Shown one piece after another: positions 33,201 through 41,236 of a stretch of 64,000 nt of DNA. The first letter of the stretch is position 1; every line of letters begins with the position of its first letter. The DNA comes from an uncultured Eubacteriales bacterium (GTDB taxonomy: Bacteria; Bacillota; Clostridia; Christensenellales; CAG-138). The stretch covers positions 1 through 64,000 of the forward strand of contig UQWD01000003.1 in the NCBI GenBank assembly GCA_900544555.1, read 5' to 3'. The notes below the pieces were generated by a model. It was not told the DNA's origin, ran no database searches, and saw only the letters and a program-made list of their open reading frames with translations. The position numbers and the translations under genes were made by a program.

Positions 33201-34135
33201 TATATAACTCCCCCGTTTCCAAACAATGTAAAGTGGATGACCTGCTTGCTGATTCCGTCCAATCCCAGCCGTTTTTCAATAAATTGCTTGTTATACCCGC
33301 CGATGTCGCATGCACCATAACCAAGTGCGGTGGCGGCAAGCTGCGCGTTTTGCGCTATTTCGCCCGCCTCGATAAACGCATACGCCGCGCCCGCGTCTCC
33401 GTATTTATGGGAGTTTACGTAAAGCTCGTACACGTACGCGGCGCAAAACGCGGACGTTTCCACCTTGATATCGCCGAAGCCGGCGAGCGCGTTTAAATCC
33501 TCTTCGCTATAACCTTTTTCGACCAGCCTCAATGAATGATGATAGGGATAATATTCATATATTCCGCGCTCAAGCCCGCCGACATTCCATACCACAAGGT
33601 AAAGCTTAACCGGGTAAAAGCCGCCGCCGGACGGATTTGTGTGGAGCAAGATGCGCTCCGCGCCTACCTCGCTCTCGCGCAGCTTCATATATCCCGTTAT
33701 GCCCTGCGCGTAATAGAGAATGGAGGCGAAATCGCTCAGCGGTATCGGGCCGTCAAACTCCCTTACGCTGCGCCGCGCGCGCATAACTGAGCTGAAGGTA
33801 GCCCGAATATTCTTCGCCTGCGGAAGCTTGATGGTTTCTACGGCTTCTTCCTTTTTTTCACGCATTGCGAATGAGAGCAGCGCGTCCCTGGCTCTGAATC
33901 GGCTAATCCCAATCCTGAAATCAAGCCGGGCGCTGTATGTGCGGAAGTTGAGCAGATAATCCTCGCTGGTAAAGCGGTTTGCGCGCGAGTGGTAGATGCC
34001 CTTAAGCGTGACTTCGGGCGTGCGCACGACGGTAGTATCCGAATACGGGGAGACTAAAACGTACTGCGAACTCATGTTGATCGTTTCACGGTAGTAAACG
34101 TGTTCATCCAGGTATTTTTTCGCTTTAGTATCCAA
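33200..34135 (-). CDS. SagB-type FMN-dependent azoline dehydrogenase
   Basis: A 311-residue nitroreductase-fold protein. RRSVREFDGPIPLSDFASIL near residue 115 and TNPSGGGFYPVKLYLV near 160 are the FMN-binding landmarks of the SagB/ThcOx family. It oxidises thiazolines and oxazolines to aromatic azoles. TTG start at 34135 with AAGGAGG 7 bases upstream. It is the first modification gene after the precursor and begins the tightly overlapping run sagB-sagC. A separate promoter candidate lies 44 bp upstream. Confidence 0.9.
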   Translation of the reverse strand: MDTKAKKYLDEHVYYRETINMSSQYVLVSPYSDTTVVRTPEVTLKGIYHSRANRFTSEDYLLNFRTYSARLDFRIGISRFRARDALLSFAMREKKEEAVETIKLPQAKNIRATFSSVMRARRSVREFDGPIPLSDFASILYYAQGITGYMKLRESEVGAERILLHTNPSGGGFYPVKLYLVVWNVGGLERGIYEYYPYHHSLRLVEKGYSEEDLNALAGFGDIKVETSAFCAAYVYELYVNSHKYGDAGAAYAFIEAGEIAQNAQLAATALGYGACDIGGYNKQFIEKRLGLDGISKQVIHFTLFGNGGVI

Positions 34136-34178
34136 TACGGCGCCTCCTTATAAAAAATTGCATAGCTTTGACGAATTT

Positions 34179-34206
34179 AGTATAATAATGAATATGAGCG
34201 AGCCAA
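34179..34206 (-). promoter_or_regulatory. Internal promoter candidate between precursor and dehydrogenase gene
   Basis: On the minus strand TTGGCT (34206-34201), a 16-bp spacer and TATACT (34184-34179) form a plausible sigma-A promoter, 44 bp before the TTG start. It would let modification genes be expressed apart from the precursor. Confidence 0.45.
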
Positions 34207-34305
34207 GATATTTTAAAAGCGCATCCTGGCCCGCCCTCCGGCGGCATACCCGCCGCCGTTTATCCCAACCCCTGCAAACCAAAGACGGTTGTTAAATCAT
34301 TATCG

Positions 34306-34324
34306 CCGCTATTTTAAATAGCGG
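34306..34324 (-). terminator. Hairpin between precursor and modification genes
   Basis: CCGCTATTT pairs with AAATAGCGG to give a compact stem 45 bp after the precursor stop. No U-run follows on the minus strand, so it may be a transcript-stabilising or partial-termination element, a position where sagA-type operons carry one. A second stem (CGGCGG/CCGCCG) lies near 34239-34257. Confidence 0.4.
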
Positions 34325-34368
34325 AGCAAATTGTGGTTGTACGCAGCGTCTGCGCATAGGGCGTTTAC

Positions 34369-34494
34369 TTAACAGCAGCAGCAGCTGCAGCAGCTGCAGG
34401 CCGAGCCTGTACAGGTGCTCGATGCGCCGGGGCTTACAGTGACGGTGCCTTTGACTACGCTGGTCGCGCAATTATAGCTGGTATGCTTTAACAT
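34369..34494 (-). CDS. TOMM precursor peptide, streptolysin-S-like (SagA-like)
   Basis: A 41-residue peptide too short for ordinary gene calling. The leader MLKHTSYNCATSVV resembles SagA (MLK, TS and ATSV are shared at the same places), and it ends at SPG around residues 21-23. The core from residue 24 is ASSTCTGSACSCC and then SCCCC at the very end, all Cys, Ser, Thr, Gly and Ala, ideal for azole formation. AAGGAG lies 9 bp before the ATG. It sits between the AsnB-like gene (43 bp upstream) and the sagB-like gene. The usual leader Phe is His4 here. It contains no Asp or Glu, so the only carboxylate is the C-terminus. Confidence 0.92.
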   Translation of the reverse strand: MLKHTSYNCATSVVKGTVTVSPGASSTCTGSACSCCSCCCC

Positions 34495-34537
34495 GGTTTT
34501 CAACTCCTTTCCAGTAGATTTTTGGTTTGCAGGGTTA

Positions 34538-36451
34538 TTAGGTGATATTGAAAAGCTCCATGAGCATATGCGTTGTTATCGCATAGACGAGGATCATATC
34601 CTCGGATATGCTTAGCGCCCGGCCGGCGCGTTTTTTTTGCTTATACGCTTCCATCAGGCCGCTTACCATCTTATAATCGAAAACGCCGTACCTATCGAAC
34701 GCGAGCTTGGATAAGTAACGGCGCGTTGTTTCATCATCCAACAGGATTCCTGAGCCGGGGGTTGAATACTGGTATTTGGCCCTTTTTAAAATCGCGTCGG
34801 GGACTATATCGCTAAATGCTTCTTTGAGGATGTATTTCTCGTTATAGCTGTTTAGCTTGAGCGAATCGGGAAGCGCGGCGGCCAGCTCAATAACGCGCCT
34901 GTCAAGAAATGGAAAACGGCCTTCAACCGCATGCGCCGCAAGCATTCTGTCCCCCTGCGACGAGAGAAGGTAACCGGCGAGCAGGTTTTGCATTTGAACC
35001 TCCTGACAACGCGCGAGCGCGCTAATGCTGTCCCGAGCCTCGCCCAGCCCGCGCTCCTGTTCCTCACGAATTCGCTCCGGGTCCACTTTTTTTCGAAAGC
35101 TTGGCTCAAAATAATTAAAAATCACTGAGCTTTCTCGCGCGCGAGGTTGAACTGAAAAAAGTTTGCCATGCGGTTCGTCAAGATGCCGCGCGTAATACTT
35201 TTTATATCCCTCTAGAATAAGGGGGTTTGCGCATGCCGCCGGAGGCGCGATATATCGTATGTCTGCGCCCGCCGATGCGGAATCCGGGTTCAATGCCCAT
35301 TGCCAGCGGAACAGCGTTTCCTTAAACAGATCGTACCCATAAAACAGCTCGTCCGCTCCTTCGCCGCTGATTACAAATCTAACGCCCTCAGATTCTGCGG
35401 CCTTTGACAGCAGGTACATGGGGACTGGGCCCAGCTTCAACAATGGCGCTTCGCTGTGATAAACCGCGCTGCAGAGGTTGGCGGAAATATCCTCAGAGCG
35501 GATCTCAACGCGGGTATGCGCGCCGTCCCCGCCTTGCGCCGCAAGCGTCTGAAAGGCGGTTTCATCAAGCCTGTTATCGTCAAAGCCCAGTGAGAAAACA
35601 GGAACGGATGTAATCCCGGCTTGATATAGCAGCCTGAGCAAAATAGTTGAATCCAGCCCGCCGCTGAGGTAAACGCCCCATTTTTCGCTCCCATGCGTTA
35701 TCCTGTCCATAAGCGAATGAAGGAGCGTTTTACGAAGCGCGGCCGCCGCCTCGCTCTGCTCGGCGAACTCATGTTGAGCTGTAAGATAATCGCTGAAGGC
35801 GTGGTACCGCGTTAAGCTTGATTTGCCGGCCGTGTCGAAAGTGATATAACATGCGGGGGGAACCTGATAAATATCCTCAAAAACGGTACGGCCGCCGCTG
35901 ACCGCCCAATAAACGAACTGCTCGTACACGCCGTCCGCATTTAACCGCGCCCCCGCAGGCGCGGCCGCAAGCAGCGATTTGATTTCAGAGCCAAAATAAA
36001 CGATCCCGCCGTGAACCGTGTAAAACAGCGGGCATATACCCACGCGATCCCTGGCCAAAAATAAGGTTTTGTTCCATTTGTCATAGATTGAAAAGGCATA
36101 TTGCCCGTCAATTTCATTGAAAAGCCGCTCTTCGTATTGCTCGTACAAGTGTAATATGATTTCCGCGTCGCAGTCGGAGCTGAAGCAATGCCCAGCCTTG
36201 GACAGCTTTTCCCTCAAGGCCGCGTAATTATAGATTTCGCCGTTAAAGGCCAGGGTAAGGCGGCCGTCCATGCTTTGAACGGGCCGGCCTCCAACAACGC
36301 CGAGCCCGCAGCCCCCGGCATGCGCAAAGAAGCTTCCGTTAAGGCTCGTTTCCGAACTCCGATGGGAAACCGCCGCAACCATGCCCTCAAGGGAGTTGTA
36401 AAAACCGGGGACGATATTGTTTGGCGAGTATATTCCGGCTATGCCGCGCAC
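34538..36451 (-). CDS. Asparagine-synthetase-like enzyme lacking the glutaminase nucleophile
   Basis: A 637-residue AsnB-family protein. The N-terminal domain keeps FNGEIYNYAALR near residue 69 and SDCDAEIIL near 92, but Cys2, the N-terminal nucleophile of the glutaminase, is Arg (MRGIAGIYS), and the HRGPD motif reads HRSSE. The synthetase domain has an intact PP-loop SGGLDST at 263-269 and GEGADELFYGY, so carboxylate adenylation is likely possible. The GTG start follows GGAGG by 9 bases. It is the first gene of the peptide operon, 43 bp before the precursor. Ammonia-dependent amidation or amide-bond closure on the peptide is inferred; lasso-peptide cyclases are AsnB homologues with related losses. 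Confidence 0.9.
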   Translation of the reverse strand: MRGIAGIYSPNNIVPGFYNSLEGMVAAVSHRSSETSLNGSFFAHAGGCGLGVVGGRPVQSMDGRLTLAFNGEIYNYAALREKLSKAGHCFSSDCDAEIILHLYEQYEERLFNEIDGQYAFSIYDKWNKTLFLARDRVGICPLFYTVHGGIVYFGSEIKSLLAAAPAGARLNADGVYEQFVYWAVSGGRTVFEDIYQVPPACYITFDTAGKSSLTRYHAFSDYLTAQHEFAEQSEAAAALRKTLLHSLMDRITHGSEKWGVYLSGGLDSTILLRLLYQAGITSVPVFSLGFDDNRLDETAFQTLAAQGGDGAHTRVEIRSEDISANLCSAVYHSEAPLLKLGPVPMYLLSKAAESEGVRFVISGEGADELFYGYDLFKETLFRWQWALNPDSASAGADIRYIAPPAACANPLILEGYKKYYARHLDEPHGKLFSVQPRARESSVIFNYFEPSFRKKVDPERIREEQERGLGEARDSISALARCQEVQMQNLLAGYLLSSQGDRMLAAHAVEGRFPFLDRRVIELAAALPDSLKLNSYNEKYILKEAFSDIVPDAILKRAKYQYSTPGSGILLDDETTRRYLSKLAFDRYGVFDYKMVSGLMEAYKQKKRAGRALSISEDMILVYAITTHMLMELFNIT

Positions 36452-37025
36452 GAGCGTTAACCTCCAAATCCATAAAACATCAATTTTGACGGCGCCGAGC
36501 GGCCATCACGCCGCGCAGCCCAATACTAAACAACAAGAGCTACAAAAGCTAACAAACTAATCGTCCTAATTCTCTCGTACAAGCCGGACGGTCATCAAAC
36601 CGGCTTATGATATACTAGATTAATATGTGTAAAGGATACTATATTTTTTTCCTCAATGCAATACTATAAAAAGAAAAAAGTCTTAAAAAATTATTTGAAT
36701 TATATATACATTTTTATTTTAATAAACCGTATAATCAATAACAAAAAAATATTGGTATGTAAAACATCAGATCGAAGATTACGTGAAATATTATTATTCA
36801 ACGCCTTAATTTATTGAAAATTGTGACATCATCTAAATCGACATTTTAATCAGGTTAATCTTTAAAACCTTCTTGTTTAATGTATTTAGACGTAACAGCA
36901 GAAGTGCGGTTTATAACGTATGAGAAAGATACTAAAAGCATATTTATATACTACTAAATATATGAAACGACGAACACGCGCTTTGCCGTATTACTATAAA
37001 CATAATGAAAGAATAGATAAAAACG
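36452..37025. other. AT-rich leader region of the peptide operon
   Basis: About 570 bp without a gene, markedly AT-rich between GC-rich neighbours. AAGCCGG/CCGGCTT (about 36577-36606) forms a hairpin. On the minus strand TTGCAT (36661-36656), 17 bp, and TATCCT (36638-36633) are a promoter candidate for the operon starting at 36451. The remainder shows no recognised element. Confidence 0.45.
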
Positions 37026-37985
37026 TTAAAACTCCTGTTTCAAGCTTCTCATAAATAAGCCGTTCAACTCGGAACGGGCGTCCTTCCCTTGAAACAGCAC
37101 GTTATGAACCGCTTCGCATATGGGTAGCTCCACGCCGTATTGCAGCGCAAGTTTCATCAGCGCCCGAACGGTATAAACGCCCTCGGCCAATTCATTGTAA
37201 GGGGTATTGCCGACAAATGCCTCCCCGAATTTTCTGTTATGGCTGAAAGGTGAAAATACCGTGGCCTCATAATCGCCAAGATGGCAAAGCCCGTAGGCGG
37301 ACAGGCCGTCTCCGCCGAGCGCGCTTATCAAGCGCGATACCTCGCGGGCCCCGCGGGACATCAGCGCGCCCTTGAGCGAGGTGAGGCGCAGCCCGTCGAG
37401 CATGCCGGCGGCGACGCCAATCACATTTTTTGCGGCGGCGCCTACCTCGTTGCCAATCAAATCGTTGCCGTAGTAAAAGCGGATAAGATCGCTCGAAAAC
37501 GCCTGCGCCAAACGCCGCTTAATCATAGCGTCGCCGCTGTCGATGACCATGCAGCTTGGCGCGCCGCTGTAAAGCTCCTGCACGTGACCGGGGCCGATCC
37601 AAACGGCTGTTAGGTTGCCCGGAAGGGTTTCCTCGACCACCTGGGACAGGCGTTTTCCCGAAACGATTTCCAACCCTTTCATGCACAGCGCAAAGCATTT
37701 ACCAACCGGCTCATAGCGCCTAATTTCTTCCGCCAACGCCCTGAGCCCCTGGGAATTTACAGAGATAATAACTGTGTCAGGCTTTAGAGCGTGCTTTAAG
37801 TCATCCGTCAGCCGAATCCTCGCGCCAAGCTCGATCAAGCCGTTCCCGCGTTCTTTGAGCAGCCGTTCAAAGCGGGGAGAGTTGGGGCGGCCGTAGAGCG
37901 AAACCTCAAACCCGATACGGTCGAGGTACCATGCGAGAAAGGCCCCCCATCTCCCGCAACCGATGACTGAAACGTTGTTTTCCAT
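37026..37985 (-). CDS. gpsA: Glycerol-3-phosphate dehydrogenase [NAD(P)+]
   Basis: A 319-residue dehydrogenase: Rossmann motif SVIGCGRWGAFLAWYL at the N-terminus, the NEVGAAAKNVIGVAAGML segment with the catalytic Lys near residue 187, and GLCHLGDYEATVFSPFSHNRKFG, the GpsA substrate-site signature with variant residues (usual GLGDL-T-S-RN). It reduces dihydroxyacetone phosphate to sn-glycerol 3-phosphate for phospholipid synthesis. AAGGGGA sets the ATG at 37985, far inside a longer open frame. It follows the guanine deaminase-like gene on the same strand by 19 bp, so the two are probably co-transcribed. Confidence 0.85.
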   Translation of the reverse strand: MENNVSVIGCGRWGAFLAWYLDRIGFEVSLYGRPNSPRFERLLKERGNGLIELGARIRLTDDLKHALKPDTVIISVNSQGLRALAEEIRRYEPVGKCFALCMKGLEIVSGKRLSQVVEETLPGNLTAVWIGPGHVQELYSGAPSCMVIDSGDAMIKRRLAQAFSSDLIRFYYGNDLIGNEVGAAAKNVIGVAAGMLDGLRLTSLKGALMSRGAREVSRLISALGGDGLSAYGLCHLGDYEATVFSPFSHNRKFGEAFVGNTPYNELAEGVYTVRALMKLALQYGVELPICEAVHNVLFQGKDARSELNGLFMRSLKQEF

Positions 37986-38004
37986 ATCATTTCCCCTTGC
38001 CTCA

Positions 38005-39264
38005 TTATGGTTTGATTCGTTTACCCTCGCTGTAAACGGCGAGTATGGAGGAATCCTGTGCGAAATACAAAAGCCTTTCCAAACGCTCCGCCGTAGAGAG
38101 CGTGAGCGTTTTGGGCAGCTCGGCGTCTGACAATACAACCGCGTGCAGCATATCACCCTTCTTAAAGCCCGGCCCCGCGCCGAAGAAAGCCTGGCCCGCG
38201 CTGGTCGCCATATAAAACGCTTCCGCAGCCGAGAGAGGAGAATCGGAGCCGTGGCTAATGAGCTTTGAGGTGCGGATTGCGGCTGTGACGGCGCGCATCA
38301 TGGATAGCTCCGCGCCTCCCGCGATATCTGTTCCCAACGCTACGCGCACGCCTTCCTCCGTCATACGCCTTACGTGCGCCGCGCCGGAGGAGAGGTTGAT
38401 GTTTGATTCGGGGCAATGCACGGCTGTAACGCCCCTTACCGCCATTGCCCGGCGCTCTTCCTTATCGCTGTAAACGCAATGGGCCATAGCCGTAAAGCCG
38501 CCGAACAGGCCGTATTTATCGTAAACCTCCCAATACCGCCTGCAATCGGGAAAAAGCTCGCGAACCCATTTTATTTCATCAATGCTTTCGGAAAGGTGGG
38601 ATTGCACCGGCAGGCCGAACTCCCCCGCGAGCTCGCCAAGCCCCGCCAGCAGGCTATTGCTGCACGACGGCGCGAACCTCGGGGTGAGAATGGGCTTTAT
38701 GGCGCTGTAGCTGTTTTTGCATTCCATAACCCAGCGGCGAGTCTCGCTCAGGGATTCTTCGGCGGATTCGCGGAGGGATGGAGGGCAGTTGCTGTCCATA
38801 TTTACCTTGCCCGCGTACCCGGTTATTCCCGCGAGCTCAAGCTCCTCCATGAGCACGTGCGTCGCCGCGCGGTGAATGGAGGAGAAAACGCAGACGCGCG
38901 TCGTCCCCTTATTGACCAGATCCCCGGCAAAAATACGGTACACCTTTCGGGCGTAAGCGGCGTCGGCAAATTTGGCTTCCGTGGGGAAGGTATACGCTTC
39001 AAGCCATTCAAGCAGCTTTTTATCCAGGCCAAGGCCAATCATGGGATATTGGGGCGCGTGAAGGTGCATGTCTGTGAAGGAGGGGATGATAAGGCAGCTG
39101 CCGTAATCCGTTTGAGGCGCATCCCGGTATTGCGGAGGGAGCGAACAGGAGATATCCTCGATACGCCCGTTCTGGAGCAAGATAAAGCCATTCTCCAATA
39201 TGTTTAACGAGCCGAACTCCGGCGCGTGAACGATAACGCCCCTAACAACGCTTTTACCTTTCAA
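38005..39264 (-). CDS. Guanine deaminase-like amidohydrolase
   Basis: A 419-residue metal-dependent amidohydrolase. Metal-binding HLH is in PSFTDMHLHAPQYPM near residue 65, and LLEWLEAYTFPTEAKF is the guanine-deaminase signature. Further ligands lie in QSHLSES near 220, MAHCVYS near 264, and the Asp in LGTDIAGGAELSM near 312. It converts guanine to xanthine and ammonia. The TTG start follows AGGAGG by 6 bases. Pairing with gpsA has no clear metabolic link. A related aminohydrolase specificity cannot be excluded. Confidence 0.85.
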   Translation of the reverse strand: MKGKSVVRGVIVHAPEFGSLNILENGFILLQNGRIEDISCSLPPQYRDAPQTDYGSCLIIPSFTDMHLHAPQYPMIGLGLDKKLLEWLEAYTFPTEAKFADAAYARKVYRIFAGDLVNKGTTRVCVFSSIHRAATHVLMEELELAGITGYAGKVNMDSNCPPSLRESAEESLSETRRWVMECKNSYSAIKPILTPRFAPSCSNSLLAGLGELAGEFGLPVQSHLSESIDEIKWVRELFPDCRRYWEVYDKYGLFGGFTAMAHCVYSDKEERRAMAVRGVTAVHCPESNINLSSGAAHVRRMTEEGVRVALGTDIAGGAELSMMRAVTAAIRTSKLISHGSDSPLSAAEAFYMATSAGQAFFGAGPGFKKGDMLHAVVLSDAELPKTLTLSTAERLERLLYFAQDSSILAVYSEGKRIKP

Positions 39265-39716
39265 ACCCAGCCTCCTGGCCGCCCAGACGGGCGCTAAATA
39301 GTTTTAACCGCATCTCCCCGCGCCGAATAAAAATGAACGAGACAACCTATATCGAACTTATATGCAGGTTAAACGCTTTGTATATCCGGGGCAGGCGCAG
39401 CCGCTGAACGAATAAGGCTCAAACGGCGTGTTCGCCATAAAAGCGCGCGGCATGATACCAGCGCACCGCGCTTTGGTGGTTCATTATAGCATGAGGACCG
39501 GGCATTATCAAGGCGGCGCCGCCTGCTCTCGCCGACCGCCGGCCGTGATTCTCGTTCGGGTATCTTCATTATATAAGGCCTGATATAAGGCCTGCCCGCT
39601 CTGGAAACGGCGAGTGTTTATTCACATAATATTTATTTTAAAAATGCGGTCGAAGCATGTAAAAGCCCGGAAATGAACCGGTTTTAATGTAAAAATGGCG
39701 CGCTTGTCCATAAAAG
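39265..39716. other. Spacer upstream of the division and cell-wall cluster
   Basis: About 450 bp between divergent operons. Around 39575-39595 the sequence TATAAGGCCTGA is directly duplicated. No gene supported; the mraZ promoter must lie near the right end. Confidence 0.4.
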
Positions 39717-39741
39717 TGGTGACAAGTGGTGCGATATGGTG
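39717..39741 (+). promoter_or_regulatory. MraZ-box operator: three TGGTG repeats at 10-bp spacing
   Basis: TGGTG occurs at 39717, 39727 and 39737, exactly one helical turn apart, 60-85 bp before the mraZ start. MraZ proteins bind arrays of short direct repeats in their own promoters, so this is probably the autoregulatory site of the whole cluster. Confidence 0.65.
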
Positions 39742-39801
39742 TATACTTCTTATATTCATTCACTGTGCGGAGGTATATTCCGCGCTTTAGGAGGCGGCGG
39801 C

Positions 39802-40251
39802 GTGCTCATCGGTACGTTTGAACATAATATGGATCCCAAGGGCAGGGTGTTCGTTCCGGCTAAATGGAGAGAAGATTTGGCGGATACGATAATCCTTACC
39901 CGGGGGATGCGCGGGCAGGGTGACAGCCAATGCCTGATGGGTATGTCGCTTGAATCATGGAAGTCCTTTTCAAAACGCTTTTCCGCCATACCCATGACGG
40001 ACCTGAAGGCTCAGAATGTCCGGCGTATGCTCTTTGCCAACGCTTCCGACTGCGATGTGGACAAGCAGGGCCGTATATTAATCCCCAACATGCTCAGGGA
40101 GCACGCGCGAATTGAGCGCGAGGTTGCGCTTATAGGCGTTGACGACTATATCGAAATCTGGGATACGGAAGCGTGGAAGGAATATACGAGACAGTGCGAT
40201 GCGGGAGAGCTGGATATCGGATACGATCTCCTGGCTCAAAGGGGGATTTAG
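39802..40251 (+). CDS. mraZ: Transcriptional regulator MraZ
   Basis: A 149-residue protein with two AbrB-like halves: GTFEHNMDPKGRVFVPAKWR at the start and ASDCDVDKQGRILIPNMLRE in the second half, the duplicated DxKGR signature. The GTG at 39802 follows AGGAGG by 7 bases; the longer frame from 39736 begins inside the repeat operator. MraZ forms ring oligomers and represses its own division/cell-wall operon. rsmH starts 2 bp after its stop. Confidence 0.93.
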   Translation: MLIGTFEHNMDPKGRVFVPAKWREDLADTIILTRGMRGQGDSQCLMGMSLESWKSFSKRFSAIPMTDLKAQNVRRMLFANASDCDVDKQGRILIPNMLREHARIEREVALIGVDDYIEIWDTEAWKEYTRQCDAGELDIGYDLLAQRGI

Positions 40252-40253
40252 TG

Positions 40254-41198
40254 ATGGACGCTTCTTACCATATCCCCATCATGCTTGAGCAGGTAGTAAA
40301 TCTGCTTGAACCGGAACGGGGCGGCGTGTTTGTTGACGGAACGCTGGGCGGCGGCGGGCACGCGCGAGCGCTGCTCGAAAGGCTGCCGGCCGGCTCAAGG
40401 CTGTTTGGAATTGACCGCGATACCGACGCGTTAAGCGCAGCGGGGAGAAAGCTTACACAATTTGGCGATAGCTTTACGCCCATACATGGGAATTTCTTTC
40501 ATATGAGGGAGCTGCTTAAGGCGTATGGGGTTTTACGTATCGACGGGGCGCTGCTTGATCTGGGCGTTTCGTCCTATCAGCTTGACACGCCTGAACGCGG
40601 CTTCTCATATCATGACGACGCGCCGCTGGACATGCGTATGGATTTATCCGCGCAGTTCAACGCCTACGATGTAATAAACGGATATGAGGAGCGCGAACTT
40701 GCCGCGATTATCAGGGATTACGGAGAGGAACGCTTCGCCGGCCGCATCGCGCGTGCCGTCGCGCGGGAGCGTAATAAGCGCCCGATACAGAGCACCTGCG
40801 AGCTGGCTCAAATTATTAAGGCCGCAATCCCGGCGGCAAACAGGCGCGAGGGTCCGCACCCGGCGCGCAGGACGTTTCAGGCGGTGCGCATAGAGGTCAA
40901 TGGGGAGCTCAAGGGCCTTGGCGAAGCGGTTACGGATGCGGCCAGGCTCCTCAGCCCGGGCGGAGTTTTGGCGGTTATAACGTTCCATTCGCTTGAGGAC
41001 AGAATTGTTAAGCAGGCGTTCCGAACGATGGAAAATCCCTGTATTTGCAGTCCGAAGGCTCCCGTATGTGTTTGCGGGAGGAAAAGCGAGGCGCGCGTGC
41101 TTACGAAAAAACCGCTTACCGCGACAGAGCGAGAGCTAAGGGATAACCCGCGGTCGCGCAGCGCAAAACTCAGGGCGATAAGAAGGAACGCGGATTAA
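40254..41198 (+). CDS. rsmH: 16S rRNA (cytosine1402-N4)-methyltransferase
   Basis: A 314-residue SAM methyltransferase: YHIPIMLEQVVNLL at the start, FVDGTLGGGGHARALL as the SAM-binding motif, LLDLGVSSYQLD, FQAVRIEVNGEL and VITFHSLEDRIVK, the last being the RsmH catalytic motif. It methylates C1402 in the ribosomal P site. The ATG at 40254 follows GGGGGA and is nearly contiguous with mraZ; the longer upstream frame overlaps mraZ. Standard second gene of the cluster. Confidence 0.95.
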   Translation: MDASYHIPIMLEQVVNLLEPERGGVFVDGTLGGGGHARALLERLPAGSRLFGIDRDTDALSAAGRKLTQFGDSFTPIHGNFFHMRELLKAYGVLRIDGALLDLGVSSYQLDTPERGFSYHDDAPLDMRMDLSAQFNAYDVINGYEERELAAIIRDYGEERFAGRIARAVARERNKRPIQSTCELAQIIKAAIPAANRREGPHPARRTFQAVRIEVNGELKGLGEAVTDAARLLSPGGVLAVITFHSLEDRIVKQAFRTMENPCICSPKAPVCVCGRKSEARVLTKKPLTATERELRDNPRSRSAKLRAIRRNAD

Positions 41199-41236
41199 CG
41201 CTTAAATTTACATATGTGGATGAGGAGCTGAATAAC

